NCBI GenBank assembly: GCA_012512865.1 | Contig: JAAZDH010000191.1 | Coordinates: forward strand, 1 to 18,217 | Origin: Clostridiaceae bacterium | GTDB lineage: Bacteria > Bacillota > Clostridia > Acetivibrionales > DUMC01 | Direction: 5' to 3' | DNA length: 18,217 bases | Part shown: positions 6,185 through 13,925 of the stretch, one piece after another | Position numbering within the stretch: position 1 is the first letter of the stretch | Layout: each line of letters opens with the position of its first letter | The notes under the pieces: generated by a model | The model's database searches: none | What the model saw: the letters and a program-made list of their open reading frames with translations, nothing else | Told to the model about the DNA's origin: nothing | Made by a program: the position numbers and the translations under genes

Positions 6185-8206
6185 CTATTGCATTAAATAA
6201 TTCAAATCGAGTATCAGGGCAACTTTTCCGTCTCCCAGGATTGTTGCGCCGGATATTGTTTTTACCCCGGCCAGGTACTTGCCTGCGTTTTTAATTACAA
6301 TCTCCTGCTGTCCCAAAAGCTCATCCACCACGAAACCATACAATTTTTCCCCCTTGTTGACTATAACTATCGTTACACTCCCGGTTTCATCCGGCTTGCT
6401 ATTCCCATGGGATATACCCAGCACCCTTACAAGCCTTATTACAGGTACCATCGTTTCACCCATCAATAGGATCTCCTTCTTTTGCACTTCTTTTATCTCA
6501 CCTGGTTTTACTTTTACTATCTGTTTTACATTGCTTAGAGGGATGGCATATCTTTCTTCCCCAACACAAACAAGCAAGGCTTGTATCATTGCAAGAGTCA
6601 AGGGAAGCCGTATTATAAACCTTGCCCCGCTGCCTGCCCTTGTATTTATTTCAACGACGCCCCCCAGGGATTCAATCTTTGCCTTGACAGCATCCAATCC
6701 AACTCCCCTGCCGGACAAATCGCTTACCGTATCTGTTGTACTCATGCTTGGCAAGAATAATAGCTCCAATAATTGTTTTTCAGTTAAGCTGTTCAATTCT
6801 TCACGGATAATAACGCCCATTTCCACGGCCTTCTCTTTTACCTTTTCCAGGTTTATGCCTTGCCCATCATCTTCCACCTCGATAGCAACACTATTCCCAT
6901 CCTGGTAAGCCTTCAATGATATATGCCCTTGCCTGGGTTTTCCCATGGATATGCGTTTTTGTGGTATCTCAATTCCATGGTCGATGGAGTTTCTTATAAG
7001 ATGCACAAGAGGCTCGCCGATTTCATCAACTACTGTCCTGTCAAGTTCCGTATCTTCTCCTGACATTAATAGTTCAATTTCTTTTCCCAGGTTTTTCGAT
7101 AAATCCCTCACCATCCTGGGAAACCTGTTAAATACTATCTCGATGGGCACCATCCTGATTTTCATCACTGCGTCATGCAAGCTCGAGATAATTCTTTCAA
7201 GGTGCTTGAAATGCTCATCCTTTACATGGTCCTTGTCATTAAAAACATCTTCCATTCTCGTCTTTTGAATTATCAATTCACCTACCAGGTTTAGCAAAGT
7301 ATCCAACCTCTTAATATCAACCCTTATTGTCTTGGTAATTCTTGAATCTATCGCCTTGGATGATATAACATCACCGGGAGTGCTGGTATCTTTTCCGGGC
7401 AAATCAACCGCCATGCTGTTTTTGCCGGTTACATCCGGCCCTTCACCTTCTATTGCACTTTCTATTACTTCCAGTTCCACCTTTTCAACTTCAGCTATCC
7501 CGTATAAATCTTTTATGATATCATCCTTGCCTTTCCTGGTTACCGCTATTAAAGAAAATGCGAAATCGAATTTTTCATCTTCTATATCTTGAACACCAGG
7601 TTCGGATTTTATAATATCCGAATAAGCCTCCAAGGCCTTGAAAATTACAAAGGCCCTGGCTGCTTTTAATATACAGCCTTTATCCAGGGTGACCGTTATC
7701 TTGTAAACATTCATGCCCATTTCATGTGACTTTTTTATAGCACTCTTTACGTATATGTCCATCTGCATGATTTTCTTGGACGGGTCCGGTTCTTCATTAC
7801 CCCTGTCGGCTTTTTCCTGCGCCGTTTCCACGTCAATATTCCGCAGGGCTTGCAGCAAGCCATTGTACTCGTTTAATCCCTCTTCTCCTGAATTGACGAT
7901 ATTTTTTAGGTAGTCCTCCAGTGCATCCAAGAACTGGAATAACAGGTTAACCAGTATTTCATCTACTGCCAATGCCCCATTTTTTACTTTATGCAATACA
8001 TCTTCCATTGCATGGGTTAATCCTGACATTTTCCCGAATCCCATTGTTGCTGCCATACCTTTCAAAGTATGTGTTATCCTGAAAATCCTGTTCAGCAGCA
8101 GGGTATCTTCTTTATTTGCTTCCAGTTGCAAAAGCGATTGGTTCAGCTTTTGCAGGTTCTCCGTGGCTTCCTCTATAAAAATGCCCAGGTATTGGTTCGT
8201 ATTCAT
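6185..8206 (-). CDS. cheA: Chemotaxis histidine kinase CheA
   Basis: 673 aa, essentially the length of B. subtilis CheA, with all five domains. P1 (about 1-105) has the phosphoacceptor His46 in THTLKGM. P2, the CheY-docking domain, is at about 147-250. P3 dimerisation is at about 290-350 (VDIKRLDTLLNLVGELIIQK). P4 (about 350-535) has the N box HLIRNSIDHG (402-411), G1 DDGQG (446-450), an F-box region near LFLPS and G2 GRGVG (499-503), so it should bind ATP. P5, the CheW-like domain, is at about 538-673. The kinase autophosphorylates and transfers phosphate to CheY (15242-15604). ATG at 8206 has AAGGAG 12 nt upstream, a rather long spacer. cheB, commonly beside cheA, is not present in the window. 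Confidence 0.97.
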   Translation of the reverse strand: MNTNQYLGIFIEEATENLQKLNQSLLQLEANKEDTLLLNRIFRITHTLKGMAATMGFGKMSGLTHAMEDVLHKVKNGALAVDEILVNLLFQFLDALEDYLKNIVNSGEEGLNEYNGLLQALRNIDVETAQEKADRGNEEPDPSKKIMQMDIYVKSAIKKSHEMGMNVYKITVTLDKGCILKAARAFVIFKALEAYSDIIKSEPGVQDIEDEKFDFAFSLIAVTRKGKDDIIKDLYGIAEVEKVELEVIESAIEGEGPDVTGKNSMAVDLPGKDTSTPGDVISSKAIDSRITKTIRVDIKRLDTLLNLVGELIIQKTRMEDVFNDKDHVKDEHFKHLERIISSLHDAVMKIRMVPIEIVFNRFPRMVRDLSKNLGKEIELLMSGEDTELDRTVVDEIGEPLVHLIRNSIDHGIEIPQKRISMGKPRQGHISLKAYQDGNSVAIEVEDDGQGINLEKVKEKAVEMGVIIREELNSLTEKQLLELLFLPSMSTTDTVSDLSGRGVGLDAVKAKIESLGGVVEINTRAGSGARFIIRLPLTLAMIQALLVCVGEERYAIPLSNVKQIVKVKPGEIKEVQKKEILLMGETMVPVIRLVRVLGISHGNSKPDETGSVTIVIVNKGEKLYGFVVDELLGQQEIVIKNAGKYLAGVKTISGATILGDGKVALILDLNYLMQ

Positions 8207-8313
8207 TAATAAGTCTCACTCCTTTATTTAATTGTAAAACCTTGTATAATTATTACTCTCTAAAAAAAACATCCCACGCCATCTCACTTCAAAAAACATG
8301 GCAATCCTGCTTT
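8207..8313. other. flhF-cheA spacer where flhG and cheB are usually found
   Basis: A 107-bp AT-rich spacer. It holds the cheA ribosome-binding site (AAGGAG) and no ORF of useful length on either strand. No remnant of a MinD/ParA-type ATPase or of a CheB receiver/methylesterase can be seen. An AT-rich stretch with TATACA on the sense strand might be part of a promoter, but no acceptable -35 element is positioned for it. Confidence 0.7.
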
Positions 8314-9402
8314 TTATTTGCCTTTCGTTCCAAGCAGGTTTTTTGTTATTTTGTCAATATCAGCAACTTCAATATCGTCAGGGATTTCCTGCCCTGTTGT
8401 AATATAAGAAAGCGGTTTTTTTGCATAATATACCGTATTGAGTATAAGCCCCTGTGATGAAGCCTCATCCGCCTTGGTGAAGATTAACTTGTAATTATCA
8501 AGGAACCCGTAACTTTCAATTACTTCCATGGTGTGTTTTTTACTATTTGCCATACTTAATACAAGGTATACATCATCAACTCCCAATAAATTGATCATGT
8601 TCTTCAGCTCGGCATACTGTTTGGCATTCTTATGGTTCCTCCCGGCAGTATCTATTAATACCAGTTCCTTGTCTTTAAAGCTGTTAACCGCTTCCCTGGC
8701 ATCGCTTGCCGAGTATACGACGGATAGTGGTATTTCCATTATATCCGCGTATGTTTTTAACTGCTCGGCTGCTGCAATTCTATACGTATCGTCGGTTATC
8801 AGCGCTATATCCATTTTATGGTTTATTTTGCAGCGAGCAGCAATTTTAGCAAGGGTGGTTGTTTTTCCTACTCCTGTTGGGCCTGTAAACATTACAACCG
8901 TTGGCTTTTTGTCTTTTACATGTATTGTTTCCGGGCTTTTGAAAATGCCCGTTATGTAGTTATAGAGTATTGATATGAAATCGTTGATACCAGCATCTTT
9001 TCCTGCTTTCTTGCCGGCATCTTCCACTATTGCCCGCGCAATTTCCTCGTCAACTTCATTTTTTACCAGGTTGTTGTAAAACAGCTCCATCATTGCAGTA
9101 TACGAAGAGATACAGGATTTTCTCCTATTCAGCCCCGTGGTATACGAAGAATTCTGCATTTTCAGGTATATCCTCTTTAAAATCTCTTCCATGTTGTTAA
9201 CCTTTGTTTGAATCTCGGAATCCATCTTCCTTGATTCATCCAGTGCTGCAAGTATTTCCACCATGGGCTTGGAAAAAATCCCAAACAGCCCCTTTTTTCT
9301 GATCTTCTTGGTATTAAGGATTAATGCATCGTCTCCCATTTCCACTTTGACTTTTAGCATGGCTTCTTGAAAATTGTTGCCCATGTAGCGTTTTACCTTC
9401 AT
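8314..9402 (-). CDS. flhF: Flagellar SRP-type GTPase FlhF
   Basis: 362 aa, close to the B. subtilis protein (366). FlhF is a membrane-associated SRP-family GTPase that guides placement and number of flagella. The N-terminal B-like domain (1-60) has EMGDDALILNTKKIRKKG. The NG domain carries G1 GPTGVGKT (174-181), DDTYRIAAAEQL (about 204-215), G3 DTAGR (251-255) and G4 TKAD (309-312), followed by a TTGQEIPDDIE closing motif. All nucleotide-binding motifs are intact. ATG at 9402 lies 2 nt after the flhA stop (9405-9407); the ribosome-binding site is weak (GGTGAG within the flhA 3' end), suggesting translation coupled to flhA. Its usual regulator FlhG, normally encoded next, is missing here. Confidence 0.96.
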   Translation of the reverse strand: MKVKRYMGNNFQEAMLKVKVEMGDDALILNTKKIRKKGLFGIFSKPMVEILAALDESRKMDSEIQTKVNNMEEILKRIYLKMQNSSYTTGLNRRKSCISSYTAMMELFYNNLVKNEVDEEIARAIVEDAGKKAGKDAGINDFISILYNYITGIFKSPETIHVKDKKPTVVMFTGPTGVGKTTTLAKIAARCKINHKMDIALITDDTYRIAAAEQLKTYADIMEIPLSVVYSASDAREAVNSFKDKELVLIDTAGRNHKNAKQYAELKNMINLLGVDDVYLVLSMANSKKHTMEVIESYGFLDNYKLIFTKADEASSQGLILNTVYYAKKPLSYITTGQEIPDDIEVADIDKITKNLLGTKGK

Positions 9403-9404
9403 TT

Positions 9405-11429
9405 TCAGACACTCACCATCCCGACGGACTGGATTTTTATGCCAGGATCCAATTCATTATAGGATAATACCACCAGGTCGGGCAAAACATGCTCCGTCAG
9501 CCTCTTGAAGTATAAACGAACAACCGGGGACGCCAATACTACCGGTTGTTGCCCGATTTCAATAAATTTTTGAACTTGCTTGGAAACATTTTTTATAATG
9601 TTTTCTCTTATACCGGGCTCCAAAACAAGGTAAGTCCCGGTTTCAGTTTTTTGGATGGAATCCATGATGGTTTTTTCCAGGTTCGGGTCAAGGGTAATAA
9701 CCCTGGATTCCCCTTTACCAAGGTATTTTTTTGATATTGCCCTTCCCAGGGCTTGCCTGACATATTCGGTCAACATGTCCGTATCCCTTGTAACCGGTGT
9801 ATAATCCGCCAGCGTTTCAAGGATGGTAATCATATCCCTTATGCTTACCCCTTCCCTTAAAAGATTGGCCATTACTTTTTGTATTTCCCCAACTGTTACT
9901 AATTTTGGAACCAACTCCTCCACCAAAACCGGGTGGCTTTGTTTTACATTATCCAGCAAGGATTGGACATCCTGCCTTCCTATGAGAAGGTGGGCATTCT
10001 GTTTGATAATCTCGGTAAGGTGGGTTGCGATGACCGACGGGGGGTCGACTACCGTATAACCCAGCATTTCCGCCCGTTCTGTTTCGTTTTCACCGATCCA
10101 CATGGCCGGAAGACCAAAAGCCGGTTCCCTTGTCTTTATTCCCTCGATTTCTTCTTCCACGGTGCCCGGGTTTACTGCAAGAAAATGGTCCGTCATCAGT
10201 TCACCCCTTGCGGTTTCAACTCCCTTGATTTTTATAATATACTCGTTGGGATTAAGCTGTATATTATCCCTCAATCTTATAATTGGCACGATTATACCCA
10301 TTTCAAGGGCCAGCTGCCTTCTTATCATAACGACCCTGTCCAGCAAATCTCCCCCCTGGTTGACATCTGCCATGGGAATTATTGCGTATCCAAATTCCAG
10401 CTCGATGGGATCGACTTGCAATAAAGGAATAACACTTTCCGGTTTTCTTATTTGGCTGGCTTCGATTTCCTTCACTTCTTCCGTTTCTTGTTTTATTGCT
10501 TCCTTCTTGTTCCTGGAAACTGCATATCCAACAAAAGTGAGTATTGCTGCCAGTAGAATGAAAGATACCCTGGCGAAAAAGAAGGAAAGCAACAAGCTCA
10601 TCCCTGCTGCAATGTACATAATCCGCGGATTGTTGAAAACCTGTTTTATAACATCTTCACTCATATCCGATTCTGAAGCGGCCCTTGTTATAATAAAGCT
10701 TGTAGCTGTAGAAATCATAAGGGCTGGGATTTGGCATACAAGGCCCACTCCTATTGTAAGGATTGCATAGTTCTGCAGGGCACCCATAAAATCCTCTCCC
10801 CTCATGGCCATACCAATAATCAGGCCTCCCGCAATATTTAGTATTGTTATGATTATCCCGGCAATGGCATCGTTTTTTACAAATTTGCTTGCACCATCCA
10901 TGGCACCGTAAAAATCCGCTTCCTTCTGTATTTTCTTTCTTCTTTCCTTTGCCTCATCTTCACTTATAAGGCCGGTGTTAAGGTCCGCATCTATAGCCAT
11001 CTGTTTTCCAGGCATGGCATCCAGGGTAAATCTTGCAGCAACTTCTGCTATTCTTTCCGAACCTTTTGTCATAACCAGGAAATTAACAATCATTATTATG
11101 AGGAATATAATAAACCCGATCACGGGATTGTCCCTTGCCACGAACCTGCCAAAGCCGTTAATAACTTCTCCTGCCCTGCCCTCGGCCAGGATCAGCCTTG
11201 TTGTCGATACATTTAATGAAAGCCTGAACACCGTCATAACAACAAGCAAGGAGGGAAATATGGAAAGTTCAAGGGCGTCTTTTAAATGTATTGTATTTAA
11301 GAGTATTATTACTGATATTATGATATTTATTGTAAGAAAAATATCAAGTAAAAAAGCGGGTATCGGCAGTATAAATACGAGGGTAACCGCCACCAATATA
11401 ACCGGCACAGAAATATCCCGAACTTTCAT
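9405..11429 (-). CDS. flhA: Flagellar export apparatus protein FlhA
   Basis: About 674 aa, the usual length. FlhA forms the nonameric ring of the type III export gate; its cytoplasmic domain docks chaperone-substrate complexes and its membrane part conducts protons. The N-terminal half has about eight membrane segments. The FHIPEP family signature (EVAARFTLDAMPGKQMAIDAD, within about 129-153) is present and is followed by EDEAKERRKKIQKEADFYGA. The C-terminal cytoplasmic domain starts near residue 330. Two starts are possible: TTG at 11432 (AGGAGG 6 nt away) and ATG at 11429 (9 nt away); I chose ATG. The gene is separated from flhB by a 127-bp spacer containing a 23-bp repeat array. Confidence 0.97.
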   Translation of the reverse strand: MKVRDISVPVILVAVTLVFILPIPAFLLDIFLTINIIISVIILLNTIHLKDALELSIFPSLLVVMTVFRLSLNVSTTRLILAEGRAGEVINGFGRFVARDNPVIGFIIFLIIMIVNFLVMTKGSERIAEVAARFTLDAMPGKQMAIDADLNTGLISEDEAKERRKKIQKEADFYGAMDGASKFVKNDAIAGIIITILNIAGGLIIGMAMRGEDFMGALQNYAILTIGVGLVCQIPALMISTATSFIITRAASESDMSEDVIKQVFNNPRIMYIAAGMSLLLSFFFARVSFILLAAILTFVGYAVSRNKKEAIKQETEEVKEIEASQIRKPESVIPLLQVDPIELEFGYAIIPMADVNQGGDLLDRVVMIRRQLALEMGIIVPIIRLRDNIQLNPNEYIIKIKGVETARGELMTDHFLAVNPGTVEEEIEGIKTREPAFGLPAMWIGENETERAEMLGYTVVDPPSVIATHLTEIIKQNAHLLIGRQDVQSLLDNVKQSHPVLVEELVPKLVTVGEIQKVMANLLREGVSIRDMITILETLADYTPVTRDTDMLTEYVRQALGRAISKKYLGKGESRVITLDPNLEKTIMDSIQKTETGTYLVLEPGIRENIIKNVSKQVQKFIEIGQQPVVLASPVVRLYFKRLTEHVLPDLVVLSYNELDPGIKIQSVGMVSV

Positions 11430-11472
11430 CAATGCTTTCCTCCTTCCCGTAGTCTTTCAATACCAGCTTATA

Positions 11473-11564
11473 CATGTTTCTTCCTTTAAACCGTGCTTGT
11501 TTTTTCCTTTAACCTCTACTTGTTTCTTCCCTTCAACCCCCACTTGTTTCCTCTCCTCAGCCTG
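11473..11564. repeat. Four-copy imperfect 23-bp minisatellite between flhB and flhA
   Basis: Copies start near 11473, 11496, 11519 and 11543, spaced 23, 23 and 24 bp. The shared core is (A/C)TTGTTTCTTCC followed by (C/T)TTAACC; the copy nearest flhA has ATG in place of TTG. On the sense strand each copy contains a purine block (GGTTAAAGGAAGAAACAAG) resembling a Shine-Dalgarno sequence. The copy farthest from flhA runs into the last codons and stop of flhB (stop at 11557-11559). Confidence 0.75.
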
Positions 11565-12690
11565 TAATTGTTGCCCCCTTTAAACTGTATATGTAGGCAA
11601 GGATCTCCGCCACCGCCTGGTAAAGCTCCGGCGGAATCGCCTGCCCGACATCAACCGTATTGTATATGGCCCTTGCAAGTTCTTTATTTTCAACTATTTC
11701 CACGTTATTCTTCATGGCTATCTCTTTTATCCTCAAGGCAAGGTAGTTCTGCCCCTTGGCCACTACAACAGGGGCATCGCAAATCTTGGGGTCATATTTT
11801 AATGCAACGGCATAATGAACAGGGTTTGTAATTACAACGTCGGCCTTGGGTACTTCATGAATCATTCTTTTTACGGACATCTGCCTTTGCCTTTGCCTTA
11901 CCCTGGATTTTACCTCGGGATTGCCTTCAATTTGCTTATATTCTTCCTTTACTTCATGCTTTGTCATTCTCAACTCCCTTTCATACTCCCACCACTGGTA
12001 GCCATAATCCAATATCCCGAATAAAACCAGGACCAGGCACATTTTAACCGCGGTGCTTGTAATGGTGTTTATTATGTAAGCTCCCGACTCCCCTGCACCG
12101 ATATGCATTAATTTCAGTATATTATTAGCTTCCCCCCTCAAGCCCAGGTATGCCGCATAAACTATAATAATCACCTTTACCAGGGCCTTGACAAGTTCGG
12201 TAAAGCCGCGCATTGAAAAAATCCGCTTGAAACCCTGTGCCGGGTTCAGCCTGCTTAGCTTTATTTTAACGGTCTCGGTTGTAAATACGAATCCAACTTG
12301 CATATATGCTATCGCAAGGCTTGCAAACAAAACAACAGCTATAACCAGGCCTGCTGTTTTCAAAAAAAACATTACTGCATCAATTAATAAAACCCGGGCA
12401 TTATTAAGGTTGAATATATATTCCATGTCACCCATGTACCGGGAAAGCACTTTTTCGGTAAATGAGGCAACTTCACCGTATATTTGTTTCCCCAGCACCC
12501 TTATACATGAAAAAGCGAGCAATAGTGTAATGGCAGAGGACATTTCCCTGCTTGTAAAAACCTGGCCTCTCTTCCTGGCGTCCTCCCTTTTTTTAGGGGT
12601 GGCCTTTTCGGTCTTACTATCCTTATCCCCGGCAAATAATTGAAGATCAATTTCAACAATGTTGCCGTATCTTTCTTTTTCCATTGGCAT
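11557..12690 (-). CDS. flhB: Flagellar export switch protein FlhB
   Basis: 377 aa. FlhB sits in the inner-membrane export gate and switches substrate specificity after self-cleavage. The N-terminus carries the family motif LQLFAGDKDSKTEKATPKKR (16-35) and EDARKRGQV (about 36-44), then four membrane segments (about 50-225). The cytoplasmic linker ELRMTKHEVKEEYKQIEGNP (about 239-258) and the cleavage loop ITNPVHYAVALKY (287-299) follow. The cleavage tetrapeptide is NPVH (289-292) rather than the common NPTH; Asn289 and Pro290, between which the chain breaks, are kept. ATG at 12690 shares one base with the fliR stop (TAATG), implying translational coupling. A second ATG two codons on is possible. 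Confidence 0.96.
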   Translation of the reverse strand: MPMEKERYGNIVEIDLQLFAGDKDSKTEKATPKKREDARKRGQVFTSREMSSAITLLLAFSCIRVLGKQIYGEVASFTEKVLSRYMGDMEYIFNLNNARVLLIDAVMFFLKTAGLVIAVVLFASLAIAYMQVGFVFTTETVKIKLSRLNPAQGFKRIFSMRGFTELVKALVKVIIIVYAAYLGLRGEANNILKLMHIGAGESGAYIINTITSTAVKMCLVLVLFGILDYGYQWWEYERELRMTKHEVKEEYKQIEGNPEVKSRVRQRQRQMSVKRMIHEVPKADVVITNPVHYAVALKYDPKICDAPVVVAKGQNYLALRIKEIAMKNNVEIVENKELARAIYNTVDVGQAIPPELYQAVAEILAYIYSLKGATITG

Positions 12691-13487
12691 TACCCTTTTG
12701 TCATTCCTTTTATAAAAAGTAGCATTTCATCACCAACTTCCGAGAATAAACCTGCCAGAAATTCAATAAGAACCGGGAGCGACACAAGCATGATCCCGAT
12801 ACCCAGCACTATTTTTAAAGGCATGCCCACTATAAACACGTTGAACTGGGGAATGGTCCTGGATATAATACCCAGGGCAACATCCGTGACCAGGACTGCC
12901 GCGGTTACCGGCGCAGCAATCCTGAACCCTATTATGAATATATTCCCAAGCAACCTGGTAATGTCGGCAGCCATACTATCCCTGAAAAAAACGCTTCCCG
13001 GGGGAATGCTTTCAAAACTGTAAAACAAGGATTTGATCAAGGCATGATGCCCCCTGAAAGCCAAAAAGGCAACCATGGCAATAATGAAGTAGAAATTTGC
13101 GGTAATTGGAACCTGGATATTGCTCAAGGGGTCTATAACATTTACAACTCCAAAACCCACCTTCATGTCGATAATCTGTCCTGCCATGTAAATAGCCGTA
13201 AACATGGCATAGGAAACAAATCCCAGCATCAATCCCGCAATTGATTCCTCGAAAAGAAGGAATAAATACCTGTACATGGAATCAGTCCCTGTCGGGACCC
13301 CGTTGTTGAAAACCGATTTATTCACCATATTGTACAGCACTGCTGCCAAAAACAATGAAAACCCTATTTTCGCAACGGCAGGCACATTTCTCCTGCCAAA
13401 CAGGGGGGCGACGATTACAAACCCAATTATTCTTGTTAATACTGCAAGATAGCCATACAACTCGACTTCCAATCCTTCCAATTCCAT
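12690..13487 (-). CDS. fliR: Flagellar export gate protein FliR
   Basis: 265 aa with about six membrane segments, as expected. FliR, FliP and FliQ form the helical export-gate pore of the type III system. Recognisable blocks are LTRIIGFVIVAPLFGRRNVP (17-36), FEESIAGLMLGFVSYAMFTA (about 84-103) and FVIVGMPLKIVLGIG-like sequence near 218-233. ATG at 13487 has GGGAGA 5 nt upstream. It overlaps flhB by 1 nt but is 139 bp from fliQ, a gap unusual for this otherwise compact gene pair. Confidence 0.95.
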   Translation of the reverse strand: MELEGLEVELYGYLAVLTRIIGFVIVAPLFGRRNVPAVAKIGFSLFLAAVLYNMVNKSVFNNGVPTGTDSMYRYLFLLFEESIAGLMLGFVSYAMFTAIYMAGQIIDMKVGFGVVNVIDPLSNIQVPITANFYFIIAMVAFLAFRGHHALIKSLFYSFESIPPGSVFFRDSMAADITRLLGNIFIIGFRIAAPVTAAVLVTDVALGIISRTIPQFNVFIVGMPLKIVLGIGIMLVSLPVLIEFLAGLFSEVGDEMLLFIKGMTKG

Positions 13488-13626
13488 GCTTTTCTCCCAC
13501 TTTTAAGATTTAACAATCTTTTTTCAAGTTTTCCATTCTTCGCACGGGAAACAACTCATTTCGCGCTTGCCCAAGGCATTTATCTTATCAATGTCCTGCC
13601 GGTAATTTCACCTTTACTGGCACCTT
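13488..13626. other. fliQ-fliR spacer with small inverted repeat
   Basis: 139 bp with no ORF above about 11 codons. A perfect 6-bp inverted repeat AAGATT/AATCTT with a 4-nt loop (13505-13520) lies just upstream of the fliR ribosome-binding site; the stem is all weak A-T and G-T-type pairing apart from one G-C pair per arm, so folding in the mRNA is uncertain. CACCTTT is repeated near 13610-13628. Confidence 0.4.
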
Positions 13627-13896
13627 TCACCTGAAATACTCGTTCATGTTTAAAAACAAATTTTTCGTAAACTCCATTAATTTAACAAGCATCCATGAGC
13701 CAAAAAGCAAAACCGATATTATTACGGCAATAATTTTAGGGACAAAGGACAAGGTTTGCTCGTGTATCTGGGTGGTTGCCTGAAATATGCTTACAGCAAG
13801 GCCTACCAGTAAACTTACTCCCAGTATTGGCGCTGACACGTATATTATGATTAAAAGGGCTTGTTGCGATACATTTAGCACTGTACCCATATCCAT
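13627..13896 (-). CDS. fliQ: Flagellar export gate protein FliQ
   Basis: 89 aa from the start chosen here, exactly the family length. Two membrane helices (about 8-38 and 50-75) flank the conserved loop AVSIFQATTQIHEQTLSFVP. FliQ subunits pack around the FliP-FliR core of the export gate. A longer frame opens at 13929, but AAGGGGGG ends 6 nt before the ATG at 13896 while nothing suitable precedes the upstream ATG, and the added residues would fall inside the fliP stop region. The gene starts 29 bp after fliP. Confidence 0.95.
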   Translation of the reverse strand: MDMGTVLNVSQQALLIIIYVSAPILGVSLLVGLAVSIFQATTQIHEQTLSFVPKIIAVIISVLLFGSWMLVKLMEFTKNLFLNMNEYFR

Positions 13897-13925
13897 GTTT
13901 ATCCCCCCTTCACCCAATTCCGGTT

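Noticed and set aside
8225..8300. Possible promoter for cheA (TATACA on the sense strand)
   Set aside because: No reasonable -35 hexamer is 16-18 bp upstream and no sigma-D box (TAAA...GCCGATAA) is present.
11360..11475. Short minus-strand frame starting at the ATG in the 23-bp repeat (about 43 codons, overlapping flhA)
   Set aside because: It has an SD-like sequence, but runs out of frame into flhA, has no recognisable feature and is better explained by the repeat.
13488..13626. A hidden small gene between fliQ and fliR
   Set aside because: The longest minus-strand frames are about 7-11 codons with no suitable ribosome-binding site.
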